A stretch of 64,000 nt of DNA, taken from the NCBI RefSeq assembly GCF_001263355.1, contig NZ_LGYO01000022.1:94283-158282 (forward strand), written 5' to 3'. Every line of letters starts with the position of its first letter. Within the stretch, counting starts at the first letter, position 1. The stretch is from Acetobacterium bakii. GTDB lineage: Bacteria > Bacillota > Clostridia > Eubacteriales > Eubacteriaceae. Shown piece after piece: positions 18,002-28,344 of this stretch. Below the pieces are notes generated by a model that was not told the origin of the DNA, did no database searches, and saw only the letters and a list, made by a program, of their open reading frames with translations. The translations under genes and the position numbers were made by a program.

Positions 18002-18549
18002 TGAATAAAAAGAGAATGGAAATCCTAAAGAAATATCGTTTTTTTCTGGTGATGCTGGTGGTTTCACTGGTCATTTTGCTCCTCAATCCAGTTTTGGGAA
18101 AAAATGTTTACAGATTAACCGTGGACAGCGTTTTTGAGATGCTGGGGGTACTGCCGCCGATATTTGTGTTAATTGGATTACTGGATGTCTGGGTCAAAAA
18201 AGAAACCATGGTCAAATATATGGGCAAAGATTCCGGCATTGTGGGTGTTTTGCTCGGCTTCTTCCTGGGAGCTGCTGCTGCCGGTCCGCTCTACGGCGCT
18301 TTCCCGGTGGCCGGAGTTTTTCTGAGGAAAGGCAGTCGCCTGGCTAATGTCTTTATTATTGTCGGCGCCTGGGCCTCCATGAAAATTCCACTTTTGCTCT
18401 TTGAAGTGTCCTCCATGGGAATGAAATTCACCCTGATCCGTCTGGTGATGGATGTTTTTGGAGTGCTGATTATTGCCTATGCCATGGAAAAAATATTGAC
18501 CAAGGATGATGAACTTCATATTTATGAGTTGGCAAGAAAAATGGAATAA
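18001..18549 (+). CDS. small permease, second half of a split pair
   Basis: 182 residues with ~4-5 membrane segments; 'FLGAAAAGPLYGAFPVAGVF' is a Gly/Pro-rich re-entrant-like stretch like that in the first half ('IPGFLAFPLAAALL'), as expected for the two inverted halves of an ArsP/DUF318-type permease. Followed by a strong terminator. Function inferred only as transport. Confidence 0.75.
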   Translation: MNKKRMEILKKYRFFLVMLVVSLVILLLNPVLGKNVYRLTVDSVFEMLGVLPPIFVLIGLLDVWVKKETMVKYMGKDSGIVGVLLGFFLGAAAAGPLYGAFPVAGVFLRKGSRLANVFIIVGAWASMKIPLLLFEVSSMGMKFTLIRLVMDVFGVLIIAYAMEKILTKDDELHIYELARKME

Positions 18550-18561
18550 GAGGTAAAAAAG

Positions 18562-18597
18562 GAAGCACCCATTGATTCATTCAATGGGTGCTTGTTT
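18562..18597 (+). terminator. terminator after permease pair
   Basis: AGCACCCATTGA / TCAATGGGTGCT stem with a short loop then a T-containing tail. Confidence 0.75.
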
Positions 18598-18698
18598 AAG
18601 GTAGAATAATGACTAGGATCGTAATTTTGATGCTGAACATATGGAAACATCACCGTTTTTCAAGGCGCGTATTCCATAGAAACGTAGTGTTTATAAAA

Positions 18699-19001
18699 TT
18701 ATAAAAGCATGGAAGCCAGGATTCCGACGAATACAAGTGAAATAACAAAAAGAACGATTTCGACAATAATAACAACAAGACCAATGGTTTTTCCGGTTTT
18801 TGCCTTGCCATTTTCAGGATCAGCAGCCAGTTCTTTTTTACCATAAACAAAAGCCAAAATAGCTAAAACAAGAACAGCAAGACCTAGAATCGAAGAAAGT
18901 ACTTGTCCAATCTGAAAAACGGTAAGCAAAATGTTAACGGCTAGACAAATTAAGGCAATCATGCCAAAGGTATAACCCTTCATTCCAAATTCAAAACTCA
19001 T
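18699..19001 (-). CDS. small membrane protein
   Basis: 100 residues with three hydrophobic helices and a polar loop 'GKKELAADPENGKAKTG', resembling DUF4190-like small membrane proteins of Firmicutes. Start taken at 19001, preceded by GGAAGGGAG; a 6-residue upstream extension is possible. No known function; monocistronic. Confidence 0.65.
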   Translation of the reverse strand: MSFEFGMKGYTFGMIALICLAVNILLTVFQIGQVLSSILGLAVLVLAILAFVYGKKELAADPENGKAKTGKTIGLVVIIVEIVLFVISLVFVGILASMLL

Positions 19002-19153
19002 AATGATACTCCCTTCCACATCCCAAAAACAGATGTTATTTTTTTGTATCTTTATTATAACTTAAAATTTCATTCTTATCAAGATAAAAACTTGACAAGA
19101 ATGAAAGTGTGTGCCAAAAAACAAAAGATGCATAAAAGTTTTGAAAGTGTTTA

Positions 19154-19468
19154 TTATTTCGATAATATGACGGTTGCATCCCTGGGTAAGGCTAAACCAG
19201 CCGCAACTTCCACAGCCTTGACGATCCCCATGGGAACAGGACAGGCGCCGTGTTTGCAATGGATGCGACAGGCATCATAAATCGGACCTTCACCAACCTT
19301 ACTAAAGGCACAGACCATACCATCCACCTCTTTAAGATCGTCACCCAGATCTTTAAATGCCGGACAACCTGAAGCAATATCCAGTAAAATATTGCCTCGC
19401 CCGGACTTTTCCGCTGTTACAACCGTTGTAAAGCCACAAACGCCACCAAAGATTTCTGCTTTTGCCAT
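19154..19468 (-). CDS. cysteine-rich small protein (DUF6951-like)
   Basis: 104 residues with six Cys (11, 35, 53, 67, 71, 76), including 'DACRIHCKHGACPVPMG'. This pattern occurs in small anaerobe proteins of unknown function (DUF6951, recognised from memory). The Cys content suggests metal or cluster binding. Start at 19468 after a strong GGAGGAGAA site; the longer open frame to 19582 is unlikely. Divergent from the helicase gene. Confidence 0.7.
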   Translation of the reverse strand: MAKAEIFGGVCGFTTVVTAEKSGRGNILLDIASGCPAFKDLGDDLKEVDGMVCAFSKVGEGPIYDACRIHCKHGACPVPMGIVKAVEVAAGLALPRDATVILSK

Positions 19469-19637
19469 TATTTTTCTCCTCCGAATGATTAGAATATTAC
19501 CTTTGCAGTATACCATGTTTGAAGGTCGATTTCGAATCAATTGTTGTAAATTTTCACCGGAGGATATCTTGCTGGTGGACATGCAGTTAAATCAAACCCG
19601 CTGGATTTCCCACCCATTTTCAGATATAATAGAAGCT

Positions 19638-21797
19638 ATGAAAAATTATGAAGACTTCAAACAACACTATAAACTAAATCTCAATGAACAGCAGGCCATG
19701 GCAGTGGCCCGTACCAAGGGGCAAACCTTGCTGTTGGCGGTACCGGGAAGCGGGAAAACCACCGTGATTATCTGCCGGATTGCCTATTTGTTAATGGTTG
19801 AAAAAATTGATCCCGGCGAAATCCTGACCCTGACCTTTAGTCGCATGGGGGCCCGGGATTTAAAACAACGCTACCAAAAACTTTTTGGGGCAGCCCAGGC
19901 CGAAGCCCTGCAATTCAGTACCATCCACAGTTTTTCGCTGTCGGTGATTCGCTACTATGAACGGTGCTTCCACCGCCGGGTCTATGGAGTACTGGGGAAT
20001 GTGACCCCGGTGGTTCGGGATTTGTATCGGAAAATTTTTGACAGCTTTCCCGGTGAAATCGAGCTCCGGGAGATTATCCAGCAAATCGGTTATTGCAAAA
20101 ATATGCTGCTAACCGTCAAAGAGATTGAAAAACTCCCCGCCATGGAAATTGACTTTATGAAACTCTACAAAGCCTATGAGGCCTATAAACTGGAACAGAG
20201 CCTGATGGATTTTGATGACATTTTAAAATATGCCTGGGGACTGCTCCGAAAATATCCTGAGCTGCTTTTGTTTTTCAGGGAGAAGTATCCCTATATCCAC
20301 TTAGACGAAGCCCAGGATACCTCCCGGATTCAATTCGAACTCCTGGAGCTGCTAACCGGAAAAACCGGCAACCTCTTTATGGTCGGGGATGAGGATCAGA
20401 GTATTTATGGTTTTCGGGGTGCCTTTCCCCAGTCGTTGTTATCTTTTAAAGAAACCTGGGCCCAGGGCGAGGTGCTTTTAATGGAAACCAATTACCGGAG
20501 TACCCGGTATATTGTGGATAAAACCAATGCCTTTATCAAGCTGAATAGCGAACGGTATACCAAAGAAATGAAAACACCCAACGCTAATGGTTTACCCATT
20601 GTCCGGGAATGGGTAAAATCCAACGAGGCCCAATATCATCTCATCATTGAAGCGATTAAACGCGAAGGCAAAGAAATCGCCGTGCTGTATCGCAACAACG
20701 AGTCCGCCATTCCCCTTGTTGATCTGTTGGAACGCGAAGAAATAGCCTATCAGATTAAGGAACATAGCCCCCTGTTTTTTACGCATTTTACCATCAAAGA
20801 TATCCAGTCCTTTTACCAATTCGCCTGTGATCCAATGAATTATGAGCTGTTCACCCAGATTTGCTTTAAAATGGATGCAGCGATTTCCCGGGAAAGTGTG
20901 AATCAGCTGGGTAAAAATCTGGGCCTGAACCAGAATATCTTTGATGTCCTGATTAAAACCAGCGGGGAACGGCCCTGGCAGGTCAAACGCTTCAAAGAAT
21001 TAAAGGAAGCCTTTCGGCGCCTGGAAAAAGCAACCCCCCAAAAAGGGATTCAAATGATTCTTGATGATTTGGGCTATACCTCTTATTTGAATTTTCGGAT
21101 CAGCTCCGGTCAGTCCGAAGAAAACATCGAACAAAAGCTGGCGGTACTCAAAACTCTGGGCAGTCGTGTGGATAACTTTCCGGATTTTTTTGATAACCTG
21201 AATAATTTAGAACAGCGATTAAGAGAAACCCAGATCCAGGGGAGCAAAAAACCGCGAGTGACCCTTTCCACCCTGCACTCCAGCAAGGGTCTGGAATTTG
21301 AAAAAGTATTTATGATCGATGCCATCGAAGGCCAGTTGCCCAGCGTTGTGTCAACGAGTCCGGGAAATGAAAAACTCTATGCCGAGGAGGTCCGGCTTTT
21401 TTATGTGGGTGCCACCCGGGCTAAAAAAGAGCTAATTTTTATTTGTGCCCAGAGTAGTGCTAAAACCGGCAAGCCGTCCCAGTTTATTTCCTATTTAATT
21501 GATGGCCTGCCCCGGAAAAAAAACGGTAAAGCTGGACCGGGAAGTGGGCCCATCAATAAAAAAGCCCAGTCCTTTGGCAATCCCATGACAAAGTGGCGGG
21601 ATTTTACCGGATCAGGCCCAGACAACCAGGAGATTGACCTTTCCGGCTATAACAAGGGCACTGTCATTCATCACCAGCGTTTTGGTGCCGGAGAAATTCT
21701 GGAACTGGATGGAGCCATCGCCAGCATTCAATTTGAGAAAACCGGCGTCAAGAAAATGAATCTGGCGGTTTGTATTGGCAATGGTGTCATAAAGTAG
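19638..21797 (+). CDS. UvrD/Rep-type superfamily 1 DNA helicase
   Basis: About 719 residues with all SF1A motifs: Q-motif 'LNEQQAMAV', Walker A 'AVPGSGKTTV', 'LDEAQDTS', 'VGDEDQSIYGFRGA', 'TLHSSKGLEFEKVF', and 'YVGATRAKKEL'. The C-terminal ~45 residues ('GTVIHHQRFGAGEILEL') form the UvrD-type tudor-like domain. ATP-driven 3'-5' unwinding in repair or recombination. Start at 19638 fits family N termini ('MKNYEDFKQHY'); an ATG at 19581 is an alternative, while the long open frame from 19392 overlaps the small Cys-rich gene. Confidence 0.92.
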   Translation: MKNYEDFKQHYKLNLNEQQAMAVARTKGQTLLLAVPGSGKTTVIICRIAYLLMVEKIDPGEILTLTFSRMGARDLKQRYQKLFGAAQAEALQFSTIHSFSLSVIRYYERCFHRRVYGVLGNVTPVVRDLYRKIFDSFPGEIELREIIQQIGYCKNMLLTVKEIEKLPAMEIDFMKLYKAYEAYKLEQSLMDFDDILKYAWGLLRKYPELLLFFREKYPYIHLDEAQDTSRIQFELLELLTGKTGNLFMVGDEDQSIYGFRGAFPQSLLSFKETWAQGEVLLMETNYRSTRYIVDKTNAFIKLNSERYTKEMKTPNANGLPIVREWVKSNEAQYHLIIEAIKREGKEIAVLYRNNESAIPLVDLLEREEIAYQIKEHSPLFFTHFTIKDIQSFYQFACDPMNYELFTQICFKMDAAISRESVNQLGKNLGLNQNIFDVLIKTSGERPWQVKRFKELKEAFRRLEKATPQKGIQMILDDLGYTSYLNFRISSGQSEENIEQKLAVLKTLGSRVDNFPDFFDNLNNLEQRLRETQIQGSKKPRVTLSTLHSSKGLEFEKVFMIDAIEGQLPSVVSTSPGNEKLYAEEVRLFYVGATRAKKELIFICAQSSAKTGKPSQFISYLIDGLPRKKNGKAGPGSGPINKKAQSFGNPMTKWRDFTGSGPDNQEIDLSGYNKGTVIHHQRFGAGEILELDGAIASIQFEKTGVKKMNLAVCIGNGVIK

Positions 21798-21807
21798 CAT
21801 TCCAACC

Positions 21808-21836
21808 TTGACAAAAATGTGAAAAAAGACTATACT
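21808..21836 (+). promoter_or_regulatory. promoter of the T-box leader
   Basis: TTGACA (21808-21813), 17 bp, TATACT (21831-21836): close to consensus, just downstream of the helicase stop. Confidence 0.85.
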
Positions 21837-21842
21837 CAGAAA

Positions 21843-22126
21843 AAGAGAAAACCTGTGATGGTGGAGTAAAACCGATAACGCACTTAAAGAGAGTTGGGGA
21901 TGGTGAAAACCCGGCAGAAAGCGGATTGGTATAATGGGCACCTGAGGGTGTGAGGAAAGGGCCAGGCCTGAGTATTTCACAACGTTTCATCAACGTTAAC
22001 GGATGACAAATGTGATGGCATTTGGAAAAGTTTAAGCGCGCATTTTGCGAATAAAGGTGGTACCGTGGGTTATATAACTCATCCTTTTATAGTATGAAAA
22101 TACTATAAAAGGATGAGTTTTTTGTT
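21843..22126 (+). ncRNA. T-box riboswitch (candidate Trp specifier)
   Basis: The T-box motif AAAGGTGGTACCGTG is at 22053-22067 and is followed by the terminator hairpin AACTCATCCTTTTATAGTA / TACTATAAAAGGATGAGTT and a T-run. The upstream leader has a long stem-I region; ...TATAATGGGCACC at about 21930-21943 offers UGG (Trp) as specifier codon, by analogy with the AATGG in the second leader of the window. Uncharged tRNA binding would allow read-through into the ligase gene at 22316. Motif and terminator are clear; the specifier is an inference. Confidence 0.9.
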
Positions 22127-22176
22127 TTTAAATGGGAAAGTAAATTAATGAATCGAACAATAATTGCTTTGATGTC

Positions 22177-22252
22177 AGTTTCCACAAACAATTTTGTAAC
22201 GTCGAGGCGAGAGTGTCCGACGTAGAGTGTAAAAATTGTTTCGTGCGAAACT
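22177..22252. repeat. long imperfect intergenic hairpin 3
   Basis: CAGTTTC..AACAATTTT..ACGTCG pairs with CGACGT..AAAAATTGTT..GAAACTG across ~76 bases with an apical AGGCGAGAGTGTC. It lies between the T-box terminator and the ligase gene, so it would be in the read-through transcript. Confidence 0.6.
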
Positions 22253-22291
22253 GGCAGCGAAGCTCATGGCAGTTTCGCAATTACCTATAAC
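22245..22291 (+). repeat. intergenic structured repeat (copy B)
   Basis: GCGAAACTG and CAGTTTCGC form a perfect 9-bp stem, followed by AATTACCTATAA. 38 of 47 bases match the reverse complement of 3957-4003. Right edge shared with positions 39-53. Confidence 0.6.
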
Positions 22292-22315
22292 ATTATAAAC
22301 TAGAAGGAGAAAACG

Positions 22316-23545
22316 ATGGAAACACTGAAAAATTTACAGGGCTTAGTCAGCCGACTGGAAGAAAAAAGTCCGTTTTATCAACAGCGCTTTAAAGAAGCAG
22401 GGGTGGCTGCGGCGGACATTCACACCATGGCAGATTTTGAAAAGTTGCCCTTTACCGATAAGAGCGATTTGCGTAATTCCTATCCGTTGGGGTTGCAGGC
22501 CGTCCCTGACAGCGAGGTCGTTCGGATCCATTCATCATCGGGAACCACCGGGACTCCCGTGATTATTCCCTATACCGCCAAAGATGTGGAAGATTGGGCG
22601 ATTATGTTCAGCCGCTGTTACCAATATGCCGGCATGACCAATGAGGACCGCATTCAGATTACCCCAGGGTATGGTTTATGGACCGCCGGCATCGGTTTTC
22701 AGGCCGGCGCCGAAAAACTTGGGGCCATGGCTATTCCTATGGGACCGGGCAATACCCAAAAGCAATTGCAGATGATGGTGGATTTAAAAACAACGGTGCT
22801 GGCATCAACCTCTTCCTATGCTCTGTTATTGGCCGAAGAGGTAGCGCGGCAAAATCTGAGTGGCAAGCTGCATTTGACAAAAGGTATTTTTGGGTCTGAA
22901 CGCTGGGGCGAAAAAATGCGTAATCGCATCGAAACAGAACTGGGTATCGAGCTGTTTGATATTTACGGACTCACCGAAATTTATGGACCCGGGATCTCCA
23001 TTGACTGTCCTGAACATCAGGGCATGCATTATTGGTCAGATTATCTGTATTTTGAAATCATCGATCCCGAAACCCTCAAGCCGGTGCCAATGGGAGACTT
23101 TGGGGAGCTGGTCATTTCAACCTTTAAAAAAGAAGGGGCGCCGCTGCTGCGGTACCGGACCCATGATATTACCCGGTTTATCCCGGAACCCTGTCCCTGT
23201 GGGTCCGTGCATCCAAGGCATGACCGGATCGTGGGAAGAAGCGATGACATGGTGAAAGTCAAAGGCGTTAATATTTATCCGGGACAAATCGATGAAATTT
23301 TAAAAAATGTCGATGGTGTCAGCAGTGAGTATCTGGCCACGGTGGATCATAAAGAGGGCAAGGACTGTGTGTTCTTAAGCTTTGAAATTCTCGCTGGTGT
23401 TGATCAGGCCAGGGTTGAAAAAGAAGTGAAAAATTCATTTAAATCAAGGGTTGGTTTGAGCATCATCCCCATTGCCAGCCCCATGGGATCCCTGCCAAGG
23501 TCCGAGAAAAAAAGTGTTCGGATCGTCGATCATCGATTCGCGTAA
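22316..23545 (+). CDS. paaK: phenylacetate-CoA ligase family (arylacetate-CoA ligase)
   Basis: 409 residues with the adenylating-enzyme motifs 'SSGTTGTPVIIPYT', 'YGLTEIYGPG', 'RYRTHDITRF' and 'KVKGVNIYPGQID'. Forms an arylacetyl-CoA from the acid, ATP and CoA. AGAAGGAG lies before the ATG. It is the first gene after a T-box leader with a likely Trp specifier, which suggests it is made when charged tRNA-Trp is scarce. Activation of indole-3-acetate for reductive carboxylation back to indolepyruvate and Trp would fit; the required indolepyruvate oxidoreductase would have to be elsewhere, or be the one at 11982-14512. Confidence 0.88.
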   Translation: METLKNLQGLVSRLEEKSPFYQQRFKEAGVAAADIHTMADFEKLPFTDKSDLRNSYPLGLQAVPDSEVVRIHSSSGTTGTPVIIPYTAKDVEDWAIMFSRCYQYAGMTNEDRIQITPGYGLWTAGIGFQAGAEKLGAMAIPMGPGNTQKQLQMMVDLKTTVLASTSSYALLLAEEVARQNLSGKLHLTKGIFGSERWGEKMRNRIETELGIELFDIYGLTEIYGPGISIDCPEHQGMHYWSDYLYFEIIDPETLKPVPMGDFGELVISTFKKEGAPLLRYRTHDITRFIPEPCPCGSVHPRHDRIVGRSDDMVKVKGVNIYPGQIDEILKNVDGVSSEYLATVDHKEGKDCVFLSFEILAGVDQARVEKEVKNSFKSRVGLSIIPIASPMGSLPRSEKKSVRIVDHRFA

Positions 23546-23645
23546 AAGAGAGATTGAAAAAATTTATATTGATAAATTGATTTTTTTCTCCGAATTGTAT
23601 ATAATGATGACGGCCTACTTAACTTAAGAGGAGAAAAGGATTAAA

Positions 23646-23840
23646 ATGAAAACAAAAAAACCAAAGAAAAATCGATTTAAAATTGTATTGAATGAAGCTC
23701 TTGGAGAAACATCCGGGTGTAAGATCCTTGAAGATACAGATACCGGTATTAATTACCTTTACCACTTTGACACTTTTGGAGCTGGTCTTACTGTCCTCAT
23801 TGATGAGGAAGGCGAACCTTTGATTGCCCCTGAAAAATAA
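23646..23840 (+). CDS. small DUF6440-like protein
   Basis: 64 residues; 'ILEDTDTGINYLYHFDTFGAG' with 'LTVLIDEEGEPLI' matches the small Firmicute DUF6440 pattern (recognised from memory). A GAGGAGAA ribosome site precedes the ATG and a strong terminator follows, so it is a real single-gene unit. Function unknown. Confidence 0.75.
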   Translation: MKTKKPKKNRFKIVLNEALGETSGCKILEDTDTGINYLYHFDTFGAGLTVLIDEEGEPLIAPEK

Positions 23841-23842
23841 TT

Positions 23843-23885
23843 AAAAAGGCGCTGAAAAAGTTTTTCTTTTTCAGCGCCTTTTTTC
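23843..23885 (+). terminator. strong rho-independent terminator
   Basis: AAAAAGGCGCTGAAAAAG / CTTTTTCAGCGCCTTTTTT perfect stem and T-run. Confidence 0.9.
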
Positions 23886-23950
23886 GTGGTTCAAAGATGT
23901 TTAAAAAAGAAGATGCTGTGTATATAATATAGTAGATACCATTTAAGTAG

Positions 23951-25249
<1,299 letters not shown>

Positions 25250-25392
25250 TTCCGATTATGAAATGGGCGTTTCTCCTGCGGGCGGAGCGTCTTTCTTTTT
25301 TCTGTTTTCAGCATTGTTTTTTAAAGTGTGATAGCATAAAATATGACAAGAAGAATTACGTGAAATAAAAATGATAATAAGGAAGTGAATAT

Positions 25393-26826
25393 ATGTACTT
25401 AAAAGGTATCGGAATTGCCTCTCATCCGCCGGCATTAATCCCGGAAATTGGACAAGGCCGGGAAGATGACGCCCAAAAAACCACCAGAGGATTAAGAAAT
25501 CTGGCCCTGAAGGTGGCAGAAATAAAACCGAAAACGATTGTCTGCATTACCCCCCATGGCAATGTATTCAGAGATGGGGTCGCGGTGGTTTATGAGCCGC
25601 AAATGACAGGAACCATGGAAAAATTTGGAAATGAAAGTGTTTTCATGGCAAAAGAATGTGATATGGGTCTATTGGATGAACTGAATCTTGCGTTTGCAAG
25701 AAACCAGTGTCATACGATTTTTTTAAATGAGTCCATCGCCAAGGAATATGAGATTGAACTCAACCTCGACCACGGTGTTTTTGTGCCACTGTACTTCATT
25801 GACAAATATTATCGGGATTATAAAATTGTGCACATTACCATTGGGGAGCTCAGTCTGATTGAGCTGTACGAAATGGGTGGTGCCATCCGTGAAGCCATTG
25901 AAGCCCAGGGCACCGACGCCATGATTTTAGTGAGTGCGGATCTGTCCCATTGCCTTAAAACCGAAGGACCCTATGAGTTTAATCCCATGGGTGCGCTGTT
26001 TGACGAGAATATTATTTCGGGCATTGAGAAAAAAGATTATTATTCCATTTTAACCATTCCCCACCAGGTTTATGAGCCCGCCGGACAATGTGGTCTGCGT
26101 CCGATCGTCATGGGACTGGGGGCCGTGGATGGTCTCGAAACCGAAGCCGAAGTCTTTTCCTATGAGGGCCCTTTTGGCGTCGGATATTTATCAGCCTATA
26201 TTTCCCTGGTAGAAGGAACCGTTCCCAGTCTCACCAAGCGTTACGAAAAGGATAAGATCATCTCCTATAAAGAAAGACGTTCCAGTGAAGGACCCATCGC
26301 CGGACTGGCCCGGGCCACCATTAATTCCTGGGTTCAGCGGGGGCGCAAATTAAATTTTGATAATTACAAAGATCAGGTGGACATTGACCCGGAAATCCTC
26401 ACCGAACTACAGACAAAACAAGCCGGAGTATTTGTATCTCTTCATAAAAATGGCGAGCTCCGGGGCTGTATTGGAACCACTGGACCGGTCACCGAAAATA
26501 TTGCCCAGGAAATCATTCGCAACGCCATTGAAGCCGCTGCCTATGACCCCCGGTTTTTACCGGTGGAGGAATCCGAGCTGATGGATCTGGAAATCAAGGT
26601 CGATATTCTCGGTGTACCGGAACAGGTAACGGGATTGGCCGATTTGGATGTGAAAAAATACGGTGTGATTGTTGAGAAAGATCTGCATCGGGGGCTTTTA
26701 TTGCCGGATCTTGAAGGTGTCAACACCCCGGAAGAACAGGTTGCCATTGCACGATCCAAGGCCGGTATCCCGGAAGAAGAAACCGATATTATTCTGAGTC
26801 GCTTCGAAGTCGAGCGCCATCGTTAA
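25393..26826 (+). CDS. MEMO/LigB-like domain fused to AMMECR1 domain
   Basis: 477 residues. The N-terminal ~270 form a class III extradiol dioxygenase (LigB/MEMO1-like) fold with candidate metal His in 'ITPHGNVF', 'LDHGVFVPLYF' and 'SADLSHCLK'. The C-terminal ~170 ('GVFVSLHKNGELRGCIGTTG', 'DPRFLPVEESELMDLEIKVD', 'LLLPDLEGVNTPEEQVAIA') are an AMMECR1 domain. This is the AmmeMemoRadiSam A/B system; the radical SAM third member is not within the window next to it. Biochemical function is unresolved. GGAAGTG lies before the ATG. Confidence 0.9.
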   Translation: MYLKGIGIASHPPALIPEIGQGREDDAQKTTRGLRNLALKVAEIKPKTIVCITPHGNVFRDGVAVVYEPQMTGTMEKFGNESVFMAKECDMGLLDELNLAFARNQCHTIFLNESIAKEYEIELNLDHGVFVPLYFIDKYYRDYKIVHITIGELSLIELYEMGGAIREAIEAQGTDAMILVSADLSHCLKTEGPYEFNPMGALFDENIISGIEKKDYYSILTIPHQVYEPAGQCGLRPIVMGLGAVDGLETEAEVFSYEGPFGVGYLSAYISLVEGTVPSLTKRYEKDKIISYKERRSSEGPIAGLARATINSWVQRGRKLNFDNYKDQVDIDPEILTELQTKQAGVFVSLHKNGELRGCIGTTGPVTENIAQEIIRNAIEAAAYDPRFLPVEESELMDLEIKVDILGVPEQVTGLADLDVKKYGVIVEKDLHRGLLLPDLEGVNTPEEQVAIARSKAGIPEEETDIILSRFEVERHR

Positions 26827-26876
26827 AAGGGTGCCTTATCGGGTGTTGCACCGCAACGGATAATTGCAAAAAAAAT

Positions 26877-26916
26877 CCCGTTATGGGGATTATCAATTGA
26901 TAATCCCCATAACGGG
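26877..26916. terminator. 40-bp perfect palindrome, terminator
   Basis: CCCGTTATGGGGATTATCAA is followed directly by its reverse complement. On the minus strand a T-run follows, so it ends the mutY transcript; on the plus strand there is no T-run. Located between convergent genes. Confidence 0.8.
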
Positions 26917-26930
26917 AACGAAGGCAGCGG

Positions 26931-28031
26931 TTATAAAAGGATTAACAGTTTGGAGAAGGCCACCGGCAGGGCCAGGTCATCAATGGCGTCAAGGGATTTA
27001 AACTGAGTCCTTATCGGAAGGGTTTCCTTGTCTTTGCCAAAAGTGTAGGATTCCGGGGATTCAAAAACCCCAGATGGCAGTTCAAACTGGTAAAGCTTCA
27101 TCTCCCAGATAATATGGGAAAAAACATGCCGACTCTCACCAATGAAAACCGGATCAGAAAGCTCAGGAAAATACTCCTCGAGCTTTCTTTTTATGTCCAC
27201 CCCGGTGTCAGTAGTAGTTTCCACAATGGGGAAGGACCACATCCCAGCTAAAAGACCTGAGCTGGGACGCCTGACAAAGAACAACTCGCCCTGATGCTTT
27301 AAGATCCCCACCTCCATTTCTTTGCGAACCTGCTTCTGCTTTTTCTTTTTCACTGGCAGCTCCCCGGTGGTGCCACAGGCAAAGCTTTGACAGCCCAGAC
27401 GTACCGGGCAGACCAGACATTTGGGGCTTTGAGGGGTGCAGATAACAGCCCCCAGTTCCATCAGGCCTTCATTAAAGTTACCGGCAGCTTCAGGCAGAAT
27501 TGCTTCAACCCACTGAGTCACGATTTTTTTTGTTTTGGCCTCACCAATATCCATGAAGCTGTTGCAGTAACGGCAGATGACCCGCAGGACATTACCATCC
27601 ACCGCACTTACCTTTTCATTAAAGGCAATGCTGGCGATGGCACCGCCGGTGTAAGGTCCGATTCCCGGCAGCTTAATGAGACCGGAAAAGGTATCTGGCA
27701 TGCATCCATCATAATCGCTCATAATGATCTTAGCAGCCTTGTGAAGATTCCGAGCCCGGGAATAATAGCCCAGACCCTCCCAGGCCTTGATGACCTGATC
27801 CTCGGTGGCCAGAGCCAAAGCAGCCACATCTGGGAATAATTCAATAAAGTGGGTATAATATGGAATAAGCGTATCGATTTGCGTTTGTTGGGCCATGATT
27901 TCAGAAATCCAAATGGCGTAGGGATTCTTTGTCCGGCGAAAGGGCAGGTCCCGTTTAGACCCCTCAAACCAAGTGAGGAGCTCAATTTGGAGAAGGGTAA
28001 TGAGCTGGGTTTTGTTTTCGGTAGTGAGCAT
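26931..28031 (-). CDS. mutY: A/G-specific adenine glycosylase
   Basis: 366 residues. Removes adenine mispaired with 8-oxoguanine or guanine. Helix-hairpin-helix 'LIKLPGIGPYTGGAIASIAF' with catalytic Asp in 'VDGNVLRV'; the [4Fe-4S] loop Cys are in 'CTPQSPKCLVCPVRLGCQ'; catalytic Glu in 'SEIMAQQTQ'. The C-terminal NUDIX-like domain (from ~residue 235) recognises oxoG. Nothing unusual; the length is normal. Confidence 0.96.
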   Translation of the reverse strand: MLTTENKTQLITLLQIELLTWFEGSKRDLPFRRTKNPYAIWISEIMAQQTQIDTLIPYYTHFIELFPDVAALALATEDQVIKAWEGLGYYSRARNLHKAAKIIMSDYDGCMPDTFSGLIKLPGIGPYTGGAIASIAFNEKVSAVDGNVLRVICRYCNSFMDIGEAKTKKIVTQWVEAILPEAAGNFNEGLMELGAVICTPQSPKCLVCPVRLGCQSFACGTTGELPVKKKKQKQVRKEMEVGILKHQGELFFVRRPSSGLLAGMWSFPIVETTTDTGVDIKRKLEEYFPELSDPVFIGESRHVFSHIIWEMKLYQFELPSGVFESPESYTFGKDKETLPIRTQFKSLDAIDDLALPVAFSKLLILL

Positions 28032-28254
28032 AGTGCCTCCAGTTTTATTTTGCTTATAGCTTGATGCTGTTGTGTTTTTATTGTATAGAACAGGTATCGG
28101 AAGCCAATTTCATCAATTAGTGCCAAAGTCCCACAAAAAAAAATATAGCTTGAAAAACCTAGTAGATACCCCCATTATAGCATAGGAATGCGGAAAATCA
28201 AGATTGAGAAATGGGAAGTGGTCACCAGATGCCTCCCCGCAACTCATATTATCC

Positions 28255-28283
28255 TTGACATAAAATGGTCAAGGTGGTAAACT
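28255..28283 (+). promoter_or_regulatory. promoter of the G5/3D protein gene
   Basis: TTGACA (28255-28260), 17 bp, TAAACT (28278-28283). The -35 is embedded in an inverted repeat CCTTGAC / GGTCAAGG that could be an operator. It lies in the 313 bp divergent gap 28032-28344, which otherwise holds nothing I recognise. Confidence 0.6.
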
Positions 28284-28344
28284 TGGTGTAACAAATATGT
28301 ATCTATATGTTGTATTTGTGTTGACGAATTGAAAGGTATTATTT

